Shown: in pieces, positions 54,185 to 63,797 of the stretch
How positions within the stretch are numbered: position 1 is the stretch's first letter
Layout of the letters: the number at the start of each line of letters is the position of its first letter
NCBI RefSeq assembly: GCF_003344925.1
Contig: NZ_CP031188.1
Location: 2,463,001-2,527,000 of the forward strand
Reading direction: 5' to 3'
Origin: Flavobacterium arcticum
Lineage (GTDB): Bacteria; Bacteroidota; Bacteroidia; Flavobacteriales; Flavobacteriaceae
Length of the DNA stretch: 64,000 nucleotides
The notes under the pieces: model-generated
The model's database searches: none
What the model was told of the DNA's origin: nothing
Seen by the model: only the letters and a program-made list of their open reading frames with translations
Made by a program: the position numbers and the translations under genes

Positions 54185-54952
54185 ATGAACAAAGTTCTAA
54201 TTTTATTTTTTTTAATATTCTTAATTGGTTGTTCTAATAAACCAAAATCACTGGATAATGGGCTTACTAAAAAAGCTTCTAAAATTACTGAGTACATAAT
54301 CAATGTAAAAAAAGATTCTTTAGGCAACGAGATTAAGGATACTCTATCAATTATCGAAAAAAAGTATAATGGTAATAATCAAATAATTAATAGAGTTGAG
54401 CAATATTTATACTCTAACGAAAGTATGCAGATCAAATACGATTATAATGAAAATGAAAAGCTTAGAAGAGAAATCGTAAAACTTTCAAACGATAGCACGA
54501 GTATTATAGTTAATTACTTCTACAAAGACACTTTACTTCTTAAAACGCTTTCAGAAACTAAAAACAATGCATTTTACTATAAACAAATTGGAAGGTATAA
54601 ATATAATACTGAAAACACTTTAAAACAATTGTCTTTATTCCAATATTTTATAGATGTAGAGTCTAATGACACTATTGCAAAGACAATTGAAGTTAATAAC
54701 TATGATAAGAAGAAACTTTTAACAAAATCTATATTATCGAACTTTACAGAACCTGAAAAAAGTAGGACAACCAAATATGAATATGATTCTAGAACTTTAA
54801 TAAAAACAAGAGAATTTAATAGTAAAGATTCGTTGATTTTAGAAACAGTTTACAAATATGAATTTGATGAGTTTAAAAATTGGATTAGAAAAGAAGCATT
54901 TGAAAATGATATATTAAATTATATTAATACGAGGAAAATAGAGTATAAATAA
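54185..54952 (+). CDS. Lipoprotein with YD-repeat-like beta segments
   Basis: 255 residues. The lipoprotein signal MNKVLILFFLIFLIGC has a lipobox LIGC. The rest alternates strands of the type 'K-Y-E-Y-D-x-x' (TKYEYDSRTLIKTREF, TVYKYEFDEFKNWIRKEAF), which resembles the YD/RHS-like repeats in many Bacteroidota secreted proteins, without any enzyme motif. Function unknown. An inverted repeat (ATACAT-6-ATGTAT at 54126-54143) lies upstream; its meaning is not known. Confidence 0.6.
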   Translation: MNKVLILFFLIFLIGCSNKPKSLDNGLTKKASKITEYIINVKKDSLGNEIKDTLSIIEKKYNGNNQIINRVEQYLYSNESMQIKYDYNENEKLRREIVKLSNDSTSIIVNYFYKDTLLLKTLSETKNNAFYYKQIGRYKYNTENTLKQLSLFQYFIDVESNDTIAKTIEVNNYDKKKLLTKSILSNFTEPEKSRTTKYEYDSRTLIKTREFNSKDSLILETVYKYEFDEFKNWIRKEAFENDILNYINTRKIEYK

Positions 54953-55247
54953 TATAACTTCTCTCCTATTTCACCAGAAATAAAAAACCTACATTTATCA
55001 TGCGTAACGATTTTTTACATATCGATTATTAAAATTAACTCTTACTTAAAACAAGCTTCAGTTCTTTTATTAATATTATTATTTACTACTATTGTTTATA
55101 CTTTTTTAGAGCTACTCCCAACCTTTTAAAGAATAATATACTCTATACTACTAGACACCTAATTATAGGTAATAAAATATTCTACAGGTACTATCCTATC
55201 TAAAAAACAAATAGTATTATATTGTAACACCAATCTAACCTACTAAC
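54953..55247. other. 295-bp intergenic region before the macroglobulin gene
   Basis: Very AT-rich. I see only a short inverted repeat (ACCTA-ATTA-TAGGT, 55157-55170). There is no terminator of standard form, no RNA gene, and no exact TAnnTTTG box in the correct position. Confidence 0.5.
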
Positions 55248-58200
55248 ATGAGAAAAATTTCATACTTATTCGCCTTATTATTTTCTCTCACCGCCATTGC
55301 TCAAGACTATACTGAACAATGGGAAAAAGTACTAGAATATGAAACCTACGGCAGGGTTAAACCTGCCAATGAAGAAGTAGAAAAAATATATGCTTTAGCC
55401 AAAAAAGACAAAAACGAACCACAAATTATAAAGACTTTCTTTTTCCTTTCACGGTATTCACTTGCATTGGAAGAAGAAGCGCATACAAAAATATTAAGCC
55501 GATTAAAGACGGAAAATAAAAATGCTTCAGTCCCTACAAAAGCACTTTTAGAAAGTATTTATGCTGAATTATTACAAAATATTTACAATAAACATTCATA
55601 CGATATACGCAGAAGATCAATAATAGATACCCCTACCCTTAAAAATATTGGTGAATGGGGAGGAAAAAATTATTTAACTGAAATAGACAGTGCAAGCCAA
55701 AGGAGTATATCTGATTGGGAAGTTCTCTATAACACTCCGCTCAGCAACTATGCTGCAGTAATAGATATTAATAAAGTTTATAAAAACACAAATCGTTCAC
55801 TTTATGATTTTCTTGCAGAGCGCAGATTAGAATTTATTGTCAATAGAGGTTATTTTGAAAGTTATAATCTTAATAAAGAAGATCTTTTATTAAAGGATAC
55901 TCCCTACTTTTTAGAATATAAAATTCCCGACAGCATTAACGACCCGCTTAAAGAAAAGGTTGAGTTATATCAAAAACTGGAAGGGCTTTACAGTAGTAAA
56001 AATGATACTTATGCCTTGCAACGTGCTGTGCTAAGGAGGTTAGAGTTTATGAGTGAGAAACTCCGTTATGACGAAAGACAAAGTATTTATCTGGAGACCA
56101 TTAATCACTATACCAAAACATGGGATAAAAAAAGTCCTTTTCTTGAAGAAGTAAAGCTGAAACAAATACAGCTTTATGAAAAATTAGCCAATAAAAAAGA
56201 GAATAAAGAATATCATATAAAAGCAGTTGCGCTATGTAATGATATTATCGAAAACTCAAATCGTAAAGATATAATATCGGAGGTAAATGCAATAAAAGAA
56301 GCTATTATACAGTCTTTGGCAAAAATAACAACAGAAAAATATACAACACCGAATAAACCTATACTTGCAAAAGTTAATTACAAAAACACCGATTCAGTAA
56401 ACATAAAAATATACCGAGTATATTACGGTAATGATTTGGTTTTAGACCATCAATCAGGGAAATATATGGATATTGCAAATACGCAAAAACCCTTGTTTGA
56501 TAAAAATTATGTTTTACCCAATAATTATGGGTATTTTGAATATGAAACCGAAATTATACTTCCGTCACTCAGTAATGGTGTATATCTGGCTTCTATTGAG
56601 CCCATCGATAATAGTGAATTATCTGATGGAAAAAAATCATTTTTCATACTACAAACAACAGATGTAGCGCTATTAGAAGAAAGTTATTATAATACTTATA
56701 CTGTTGTAAACAGAGTAAACGGTAAGCCTATAAAAAGAGCGAAAATAATTCATGATAATATAACTACCTATACAGATAGGAACGGAAAAGCAAATATAAC
56801 CACAAAAGAATATGGGAATCAAGCTATCACTGTTACTTATAGTAAAGATACGCTTAATGCGAACGGATATTTATACACCTATAACAATGAGCTGGCTACT
56901 ACTAAAAATACCGAAAGTTCATATGCTACTACACAAATATATTTGGACAGAGCAATATACAGACCTGGGCAAACGGTTTATTTTAAAGGTATAGTTACAG
57001 AAGAAATAACAAAATCTAATGGTCAAAAATCAGCTAGCGTTGTCCCTGATATTTACATAAATATTAAAATTGAAGATAATGACTATGAGATAATGAAAAC
57101 AATGCGAATCAAAACAAATGAATTTGGTTCTTTTACAAGTGAATTTACCATACCACGCAATGTAATGACAGGTAGGTTCACCATAAATATATTAGAAGAT
57201 TATGATTATGAAGAAGATGAGCATCCGTTTTGGGATAAAGAAAATTTTTATTTTGAAGAGACTAGTGCCTCATTTCAAGTTGAAGAATACAAACGTCCCA
57301 CTTTCGAAGCTTCTTTTACTCCCTTTACAGATGTTGTAAAAATAAACGACAGTATTACTGTAAAAGGTAGCGCTAATGCTCTTAATGGCTCTCCCCTTAT
57401 TGGCGCAAAAGTCCGTTACAATATTTCAAGAACATCATACGGCTATTATAACTATCATTATAATAATAAGGATTATATAACTAAAGGTGAAGTGATTACA
57501 GATAGTAATGGAAATTTCAAGATTCCCTTCGTCGCTGTGGTTGATACTGCAATAGCCCCTGAAAAGCTACCAGTATTTACTTTTAGTATTAATTGCGAAG
57601 TGACTGATATTACAGGTGAGACACACGAATGTGATACTCGGGTATATGTAGGATATCATTCATTACAGTTAAATGTTACGAGTCCTGTTATGCTTAACTC
57701 TACAAGTGAAGAGGCTTCTATAATGATAAAAACCGAAAACCTTAATAATCAATTTGTACCTGCTGAGTGTGACGTTAAAATATACAAACTAACCAATAAC
57801 AACAGTAAAAGGATATTGCACCAAAGACCTTGGAGTGAGCCTGAAATACAGGCAATACCCGAATCAGAATTTATAGAAAAGTTTCCGCATACTACTTATA
57901 AAGAAGTTACCCGTAATGATTTACCCAGAGAAAAAATGGTTTTTTCGCGTACACTAATAACCAAAGAAAATGAGAAACTTAGCATAGAAAACTATAAAGA
58001 CTGGGAAACAGGAGAATATGAGCTATACGTTACTACCAAAGATTCATCGGGAAATATTTTTGAAGAAAAAACATATTTCAGCTTCAAGAAAGAAGAAGAT
58101 TTATCAGGACCATATGCAATGCTGTATGAAATTAAAAATACTGACTATAATAAAGACGGTTATGTGGCTTTACAGCTATATACTGCACTGCCCGAACTTT

Positions 58201-61200
58201 ATGTAAATATTAATACAATGTACAACAATGGGATTTTTTATACCGAATGGCATAAATTAACCAAAGGAAACAAAATAATTAAAATACCTATCAATAAAAA
58301 GTGGAAGGGAGAAGTTAGTTTATTTATAGAGTATATATGGGAAAATGAGTACGAAAAGAAAAAATTCGATATAAAAATTAATCCTGCTATAGAACCTATA
58401 ACTTTTCATACCAACGTAATAAATAACAAGTTGTTACCCGGTAAAAAAGAAACTTGGTCTTTTACACTTAAAAACAGTAATGAGCTGCCTGCCGAAGTAT
58501 TAGCCTCTATGTATGATGCATCGTTAGATGAGTTTGAATACAGCTATTGGAACAGTTCTTTAATTAATTACCGCTCAAATAATTATATCCCATACAAAAC
58601 ACTAAGCACTACAGGACTGGTAAGAACAAACTACATCTATTCTTATTTACCCAGAATAAATATAATAAAACCTCTTGATTTTATTAAAACATACGGTTTA
58701 GATATTAATAATAAAGAAATTGACTTCTATACTCAGGGAATTAAAAATGAAAAGGAGGTAATGAGTAACGGAGGCTTTATCCTTACAGGTACAGTTAGTG
58801 ATAAAATAGGTCCGTTACCCAGTGCCTCTGTTACTGTAAAGGGTACATTACGAAATGTACGAACCGATATAGATGGCAATTTTAGCATCCCTGTTGTTAT
58901 GGGAGAAACGTTAAATTTTGACTATGTTAGTTTTAACACTGTTACAATGGTAGTAAATAGCACTATGCCCGTAAACATAATACTGGAAGGTCAAGAACTC
59001 GAAATGGTAATAATTGATAAATACACATCTACCGTACAAAGATCAACCACTGCTGCTATAACAACAATATCCGTAGAAGACAGAGCTAATGCAAGTATAT
59101 TACAAAGTCTGCAAGGGCAAGTAGCTGGGCTTAATATTGGTACAGGTAGCGGTCAACCCGGAGCAGACAGTACTATTATACTAAGAGGAGTAGGCTCTAT
59201 AGATGGAAATGTTCAACCTTTATTTGTAGTAGATGGTATTCCGGTTGACGAAGATGGCTTTAGAAGTATCAGTGTAAATGATATAGGGTCATATAGTATT
59301 TTAAAAGATGCTGCTGCAACGTCTATATACGGTAACCGTGGAGCAAATGGTGTTATTATTATCACCACCTTAAAAGGTATGATAGAGCAATTAGACGAAT
59401 TAGGAAAAGTAGAGTCCCGTAAAAATTTACAGGAAACTGCTTTCTTTTACCCACAAATCCTGACCGACAAAGAAGGAAACTTCAATTTTACATTTACCTC
59501 GCCGGAGGCATTAACAAGCTGGAACTTTAGGCTTCTTGCACACAATAAAAAAGCACAATCAGGTTACTTTCAATATTTAGCATTAACACAAAAAGACCTA
59601 ATGATTATGCCGAATATGCCACGTTTTCTGAGAGAAGGAGATGAGATAACCATTACGGCAAAAGTTACCAATATGACAGCAGAAGTTAAAATAGGAAATG
59701 CTATGCTGCAACTGTATGATGCCGCAACCATGCAACCCATAGATGAAGAAGCATTGCAAACAGCGCAAGTACAACCTTTCAATTTGGGCGTTAAAGCAAA
59801 CACGACTGTAAGCTGGAAAATAAAAGTACCATTAGGATTACAAGGAGTACAATATAAAGTTGTTGCAAAATCGGGTGATTTTTCTGATGGAGAAGAAAGT
59901 ATCTTACCTGTATTTAGCAACAGAACATTGGTAACAGAGAGTATTCCGCTATGGGTAAAAGGTAACACAGTTAAAGAATATACACTCGAAAACCTTAAAA
60001 ACAATACTTCTTCTACCCTTGTACATCATGGCATAACATTAGAATATACCTCTAACCCAGCATGGATAGCTTTACAGTCACTTCCCTACCTCATGGAGTT
60101 TGAACATGAGTGTTCTGAGCAACTATTTTCGCGTTATTATGCCAATGCTATTGCTACACATATACTGGAAAGCAACCCTAAAATTGCCGAAGTATTTGGG
60201 TCATGGCGAAAAAGTGATAAATCACTATCTAAGCTAGAGCAAAATGAAGAATTAAAATCTATCATTATGGCTGAATCACCTTGGATGCTTGACAACCAAA
60301 GTGATGAAGAAAGAAAAAACAGAATTGCATTACTTTTTGAGCTGGATAAAATGAAAACAGCGTTAAAAATTAATTTAAATAAACTTGATAACAGACAAAT
60401 GGCTTCTGGGGGTTATGCTTGGTTTGAAGGCGGAAATGAAAACGAATATATTACTCGCCATATTATGGCAGGATTAGGACACATTAATAAACTGGGGATA
60501 GTTGATGAAGAAAACACTATTGACGGTATTACAAAAACAGGAGTTAAATTTATAGATGATTTATTCTGGAAAAGGTATAAAGAGAGAGAAAGGGATAAGA
60601 ATAAATCAAAATATAGCTTTATAGATTCTGCTAAAGAGCTTCATTATCATTATGCCCGTAGCTTTTACTTAGAGCAGTACCCTATGAATGATTCTCTTAA
60701 AAAAACTACACAAAAACATCTTGACATTTATAAAAAGAACTGGCTGAATTATTCCCTTTATGAAAAAGGACTTACAGCCCTTGTATTGCAACGCTATGGT
60801 GAAGAAGAAACCGCAAAGATAATAGTACAAAGCCTTAGAGATACCTCAGCCAATAATGACGAAAACGGAATGTATTGGCTGAGTAATAAAGCAGGCTGGC
60901 ATTGGTATAATTCACCTATAGAAACTCAGGCTTTACTGATAGAAGCATTTACCGAAATAGATAATGATACCAAAGCAGTAGATGGTATGAAGGTGTGGCT
61001 TATTAAAAACAAACAAAACAAAAACTGGCCTACTACCAAAAGTACTACTGAGGCTGTATATGCACTTATGATGACAGGTAGTGACTGGTTATCGGTTAAA
61101 GATAGTACAACCATAACATTAGGCAGCACTACTACATTCAATAAAAAAATGCAAGAAAATGAAAAAGAAGCAGGAACGGGCTATATAAAAATGCATTGGC

Positions 61201-61751
61201 AAGGTAGCGAAGTTACTAAAGATATGGCAGCACTTACTATTGAAAATAAAACCGAAGTACCAGGTTATGGAGGTTTATACTGGCAATATTTTGAAGATGC
61301 AGACAAAGTTAAAACAGTCCAAAAAGGTATAATGAACCTATCGAGAGAATTGTTTGTTAAAGTAACTACTACCAATGGCGTTAAACTTAAAAAAGTAACT
61401 GATGACAACCCTATGAAAATAGGTGATAAAGTAACTATGCGTTTGGTTTTAGATATAAAAGAGGATATGGAATATGTGCATCTTAAAGATGTTCGTGCGG
61501 CAGCTTTTGAGCCCGTTGATGTATTGTCTAAATATGAATATAAAGACGGACTAGGATACTATCGTAGTACTCGCGATGCTGCTACACATTTCTTTTTTGA
61601 TCGTATTAATAAGGGAACTTATGTATTAGAATATGATGTAAGGGTAAACAATATAGGAGAGTTTTCTAATGGTATAAGCACGATACAAAGTATGTATGCC
61701 CCTGAGTTTTCAGGACACTCCGAAGGAATAAGAGTAAAAACAGAAGAGTAA
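55248..61751 (+). CDS. Alpha-2-macroglobulin family protein with embedded SusC-like regulatory and TonB-plug domains
   Basis: 2167 residues. The signal peptide ends LTAIAQ; no lipobox is seen, unlike E. coli A2M. A helical N-terminus (about 20-350) precedes MG-type domains: MG1-like near 364, MG2 near 559-660 (YLDRAIYRPGQTVYFKG), MG3/4 near 673-800, and a bait-side domain ending near 1110 (PGKKETWSFTLKN, MYDASLDEFEYSYW). About 1177-1255 is a carboxypeptidase-regulatory domain (LTGTVSDKIGPLPSASVTVKG, DGNFSIPV). About 1262-1375 is a TonB-receptor plug (GQVAGLNIGTGSGQPG, PLFVVDGIPVDEDGF, ILKDAAATSIYGNRGANG). The A2M domain resumes at about 1392 (ETAFFYPQILTDKEGNF). The thioester motif C1622-S-E-Q1625 is intact. 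No beta-barrel follows the plug and no pbpC is adjacent. Probably a periplasmic protease trap; the role of the plug is unknown. Confidence 0.9.
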   Translation: MRKISYLFALLFSLTAIAQDYTEQWEKVLEYETYGRVKPANEEVEKIYALAKKDKNEPQIIKTFFFLSRYSLALEEEAHTKILSRLKTENKNASVPTKALLESIYAELLQNIYNKHSYDIRRRSIIDTPTLKNIGEWGGKNYLTEIDSASQRSISDWEVLYNTPLSNYAAVIDINKVYKNTNRSLYDFLAERRLEFIVNRGYFESYNLNKEDLLLKDTPYFLEYKIPDSINDPLKEKVELYQKLEGLYSSKNDTYALQRAVLRRLEFMSEKLRYDERQSIYLETINHYTKTWDKKSPFLEEVKLKQIQLYEKLANKKENKEYHIKAVALCNDIIENSNRKDIISEVNAIKEAIIQSLAKITTEKYTTPNKPILAKVNYKNTDSVNIKIYRVYYGNDLVLDHQSGKYMDIANTQKPLFDKNYVLPNNYGYFEYETEIILPSLSNGVYLASIEPIDNSELSDGKKSFFILQTTDVALLEESYYNTYTVVNRVNGKPIKRAKIIHDNITTYTDRNGKANITTKEYGNQAITVTYSKDTLNANGYLYTYNNELATTKNTESSYATTQIYLDRAIYRPGQTVYFKGIVTEEITKSNGQKSASVVPDIYINIKIEDNDYEIMKTMRIKTNEFGSFTSEFTIPRNVMTGRFTINILEDYDYEEDEHPFWDKENFYFEETSASFQVEEYKRPTFEASFTPFTDVVKINDSITVKGSANALNGSPLIGAKVRYNISRTSYGYYNYHYNNKDYITKGEVITDSNGNFKIPFVAVVDTAIAPEKLPVFTFSINCEVTDITGETHECDTRVYVGYHSLQLNVTSPVMLNSTSEEASIMIKTENLNNQFVPAECDVKIYKLTNNNSKRILHQRPWSEPEIQAIPESEFIEKFPHTTYKEVTRNDLPREKMVFSRTLITKENEKLSIENYKDWETGEYELYVTTKDSSGNIFEEKTYFSFKKEEDLSGPYAMLYEIKNTDYNKDGYVALQLYTALPELYVNINTMYNNGIFYTEWHKLTKGNKIIKIPINKKWKGEVSLFIEYIWENEYEKKKFDIKINPAIEPITFHTNVINNKLLPGKKETWSFTLKNSNELPAEVLASMYDASLDEFEYSYWNSSLINYRSNNYIPYKTLSTTGLVRTNYIYSYLPRINIIKPLDFIKTYGLDINNKEIDFYTQGIKNEKEVMSNGGFILTGTVSDKIGPLPSASVTVKGTLRNVRTDIDGNFSIPVVMGETLNFDYVSFNTVTMVVNSTMPVNIILEGQELEMVIIDKYTSTVQRSTTAAITTISVEDRANASILQSLQGQVAGLNIGTGSGQPGADSTIILRGVGSIDGNVQPLFVVDGIPVDEDGFRSISVNDIGSYSILKDAAATSIYGNRGANGVIIITTLKGMIEQLDELGKVESRKNLQETAFFYPQILTDKEGNFNFTFTSPEALTSWNFRLLAHNKKAQSGYFQYLALTQKDLMIMPNMPRFLREGDEITITAKVTNMTAEVKIGNAMLQLYDAATMQPIDEEALQTAQVQPFNLGVKANTTVSWKIKVPLGLQGVQYKVVAKSGDFSDGEESILPVFSNRTLVTESIPLWVKGNTVKEYTLENLKNNTSSTLVHHGITLEYTSNPAWIALQSLPYLMEFEHECSEQLFSRYYANAIATHILESNPKIAEVFGSWRKSDKSLSKLEQNEELKSIIMAESPWMLDNQSDEERKNRIALLFELDKMKTALKINLNKLDNRQMASGGYAWFEGGNENEYITRHIMAGLGHINKLGIVDEENTIDGITKTGVKFIDDLFWKRYKERERDKNKSKYSFIDSAKELHYHYARSFYLEQYPMNDSLKKTTQKHLDIYKKNWLNYSLYEKGLTALVLQRYGEEETAKIIVQSLRDTSANNDENGMYWLSNKAGWHWYNSPIETQALLIEAFTEIDNDTKAVDGMKVWLIKNKQNKNWPTTKSTTEAVYALMMTGSDWLSVKDSTTITLGSTTTFNKKMQENEKEAGTGYIKMHWQGSEVTKDMAALTIENKTEVPGYGGLYWQYFEDADKVKTVQKGIMNLSRELFVKVTTTNGVKLKKVTDDNPMKIGDKVTMRLVLDIKEDMEYVHLKDVRAAAFEPVDVLSKYEYKDGLGYYRSTRDAATHFFFDRINKGTYVLEYDVRVNNIGEFSNGISTIQSMYAPEFSGHSEGIRVKTEE

Positions 61752-61861
61752 AAGAAAATAGAAAAAATTATAGTCGTTCTATTTATTGCTTACACTTACG
61801 TGTTTAATCAACTGTTAACCATATACTACATTTAAAAATAATATTAATACAATTACAATAT

Positions 61862-61899
61862 AAAAGTCTAAAACGCTTATGGGTTTTAGACTTTTATTT
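61862..61899 (+). terminator. Terminator after the macroglobulin gene
   Basis: A 13-bp stem (AAAAGTCTAAAAC with GTTTTAGACTTTT), an 8-base loop, then T-rich sequence. Confidence 0.85.
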
Positions 61900-61952
61900 T
61901 TGCATACTATACTAATAAATAAATTGTATTAGGATACTTATATAATATTTTA

Positions 61953-61971
61953 AAAATCACGTAAAATCACG
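61953..61971 (+). repeat. Two phased AAAATCACG direct repeats
   Basis: AAAATCACG at 61953-61961 and again at 61963-61971, exactly 10 bases apart (one helical turn), 67 bases before the GH64-like start. This would suit an activator dimer binding one face of the DNA. The regulator is unknown. Confidence 0.4.
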
Positions 61972-62037
61972 GGGTTTTAATCTATTGCGTTTCAATAACT
62001 TAGCAAAACATTTATAACCAACTAAAAAATTACTATT

Positions 62038-63459
62038 ATGAAAAACAACTCAAATGGGGTAACCGGCACTCTGGAAGCTCAACTTATTATTGATTTAACA
62101 CAAACTGATTTACCCATAGGTACACCTGTTTATATTTATATTGTAGGCTTAGTAACTTCAACATTTTATTACATCGATAATAATGGAAATCCGAAAATAA
62201 TGAGCACTTCAGATAATACCATACCTGCACAAACATTTCCGGGTATGGATAAACTTAGTTCTGCTGCACAAAATGCTATTGCTCCTAACTATCCTTTACA
62301 TTGGGCAGATTATAGTATACCTGTACAAGTAGGTGGTAACTTAATTTTAAACTTAGGAAATATAAATACCACTACCATCCCAGGATTAGGGACGGGCACG
62401 TCGGCATTTAGTGGTAGGGTATATTTTTCAGTAGGAGTTCCAAAATTACCTTTCACAATTCAAAATAGCGGTTATACTGCACCCGTTTATGGAAATGGTT
62501 CAGGAGTTACAGGTTCTTTAACGCTGTATGATTGGATCGAATTTTCATATGATAGTGAAGGTAACTTTAACGGTAACACCACGCAAGTAAATCAATTTGG
62601 GTTTCCACTAACCCTTACTGGGACAGCGGTTGGAAAAGCCCCTTACCCAACGCAAGGTGCTTTAAATACATCTCGAAAAACAATATTAAGGACTATTGCC
62701 ACAGCAAATGCACCATTTGGGAATAACGGAGCAGTTGTGCCTGTAACAACTAATGCAGCTCCAGCTTACCCTGATAATATTAATTATTTAAGAGCTATAT
62801 CTCCAGTAACTATAAGTGGTGCAAATACTTCAATGAATACTTATTTTGATGCCAATATTGCAACTGCTTACACTGCTTGGCAAACAACACCATTAGTTAC
62901 ACATGATCCATCCACAAAGTATTACACAGGAGTTGTTTTCCCTGTTAATGGTGCTACAATAGCAACACCTGCTAAATACCCAGCAGGTAGCCTTGCTTTT
63001 TATAAAGGAAACTATGCCACAATGCAAGAATTAGCCACAGCTCTCAGTTCTAATACTCCGCCAAGTGTAGCATTTTTCTTAACAGGTTCTACTAATAATA
63101 TTATTACATCCAATGATATTTGGCAATGTGCAAATTCATTAGCAAGCGGAGATTCTGCTCAAAAAAATGTAGGCAAAATGATTGGTGCTGCATTTAATAG
63201 AGGGGTTGTAGTAAGTACAGATGGTACAGTAATTACAAACCTTAATGATAGTACCTGTTCAGGCTTAGTAAGTACTTTTTATTCAGCAGGAACAACATAT
63301 AACCAATGGGCAAAATGGTTTCATGAATACAACACTAACGGGTTAGCATATGGTTTCCCTTATGATGATGTATGTAACCAAAACCCATCTATACCGCCAT
63401 CGGGTAAAACATTAGTAGCAAGTTTTATACGTATTGCTTTAGGTAATTTTTTCAGTTAA
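62038..63459 (+). CDS. GH64/thaumatin-like (beta-1,3-glucanase-like) protein, no signal peptide
   Basis: 473 residues. The central segment FSGRVYFSVGVPKLPF, LYDWIEFSYD and NTTQVNQFGFPLTL matches the GH64/thaumatin-like superfamily of laminaripentaose-producing beta-1,3-glucanases. Glu168 aligns with the family's catalytic Glu. The usual Asp of the TQVD-x-FG motif is Asn185 here, which may reduce or abolish hydrolysis. The C-terminal part has IWQCANSLASGD, MIGAAFNRGV and the terminal GYxPFDD-like GFPYDDV. The start at 62038 is fixed by an in-frame stop at 62023; no signal peptide, lipobox or sorting domain exists. It has its own terminator. How or whether it is exported is unknown. Confidence 0.8.
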   Translation: MKNNSNGVTGTLEAQLIIDLTQTDLPIGTPVYIYIVGLVTSTFYYIDNNGNPKIMSTSDNTIPAQTFPGMDKLSSAAQNAIAPNYPLHWADYSIPVQVGGNLILNLGNINTTTIPGLGTGTSAFSGRVYFSVGVPKLPFTIQNSGYTAPVYGNGSGVTGSLTLYDWIEFSYDSEGNFNGNTTQVNQFGFPLTLTGTAVGKAPYPTQGALNTSRKTILRTIATANAPFGNNGAVVPVTTNAAPAYPDNINYLRAISPVTISGANTSMNTYFDANIATAYTAWQTTPLVTHDPSTKYYTGVVFPVNGATIATPAKYPAGSLAFYKGNYATMQELATALSSNTPPSVAFFLTGSTNNIITSNDIWQCANSLASGDSAQKNVGKMIGAAFNRGVVVSTDGTVITNLNDSTCSGLVSTFYSAGTTYNQWAKWFHEYNTNGLAYGFPYDDVCNQNPSIPPSGKTLVASFIRIALGNFFS

Positions 63460-63499
63460 CTAAAAACCATAAAAACTACTCATAGTAACCTTTTATTAC

Positions 63500-63533
63500 A
63501 ACACACTCGTCGACATACCGACGGGTGTGTTTT
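63500..63533 (+). terminator. Terminator after the GH64-like gene
   Basis: ACACACTCGTCG and CGACGGGTGTGT arms (one T-G wobble) around ACATAC, followed by T. Confidence 0.85.
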
Positions 63534-63735
63534 GCGAATAATCCTCTAGTAAACATTAAATACATTTTAATAATTCACCCTATTTGTTTACGCAAAAACT
63601 AAGCTATTGATTTTATTCTAAATAAAATTTTTAAAGTATATATGGATATAGTTTTAATATTGAGTAGTATGTCAGTATTCAAAAATATAAATCATTCACA
63701 ATATATTCCTTTATTTAACGAATATTTTTAAACAC

Positions 63736-63770
63736 TTTGGTTTCATAAACCGTAAAAATCATTAATTTCG
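63736..63770 (+). promoter_or_regulatory. Possible thiolase promoter
   Basis: TTTG at 63736-63739 and TAATTTCG at 63763-63770 (one mismatch to TAnnTTTG), with a 23-base spacer, 27 bases before the ATG. Confidence 0.35.
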
Positions 63771-63797
63771 CAATATCAACAAATAAAAGCATTAATA

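Larger units (their letters stand above)
63460..63797. other. 338-bp intergenic region before the thiolase gene
   Basis: Holds the terminator of the upstream gene (63500-63533) and a possible promoter near 63736-63770. The middle (63535-63730) is AT-rich with only a 29-codon open frame at about 63642, which I do not consider a gene. No RNA gene was recognised. Confidence 0.6.

Noticed and set aside
63642..63731. 29-codon open frame in the last intergenic region
   Set aside because: Too short, no initiation signal and no recognisable motif.
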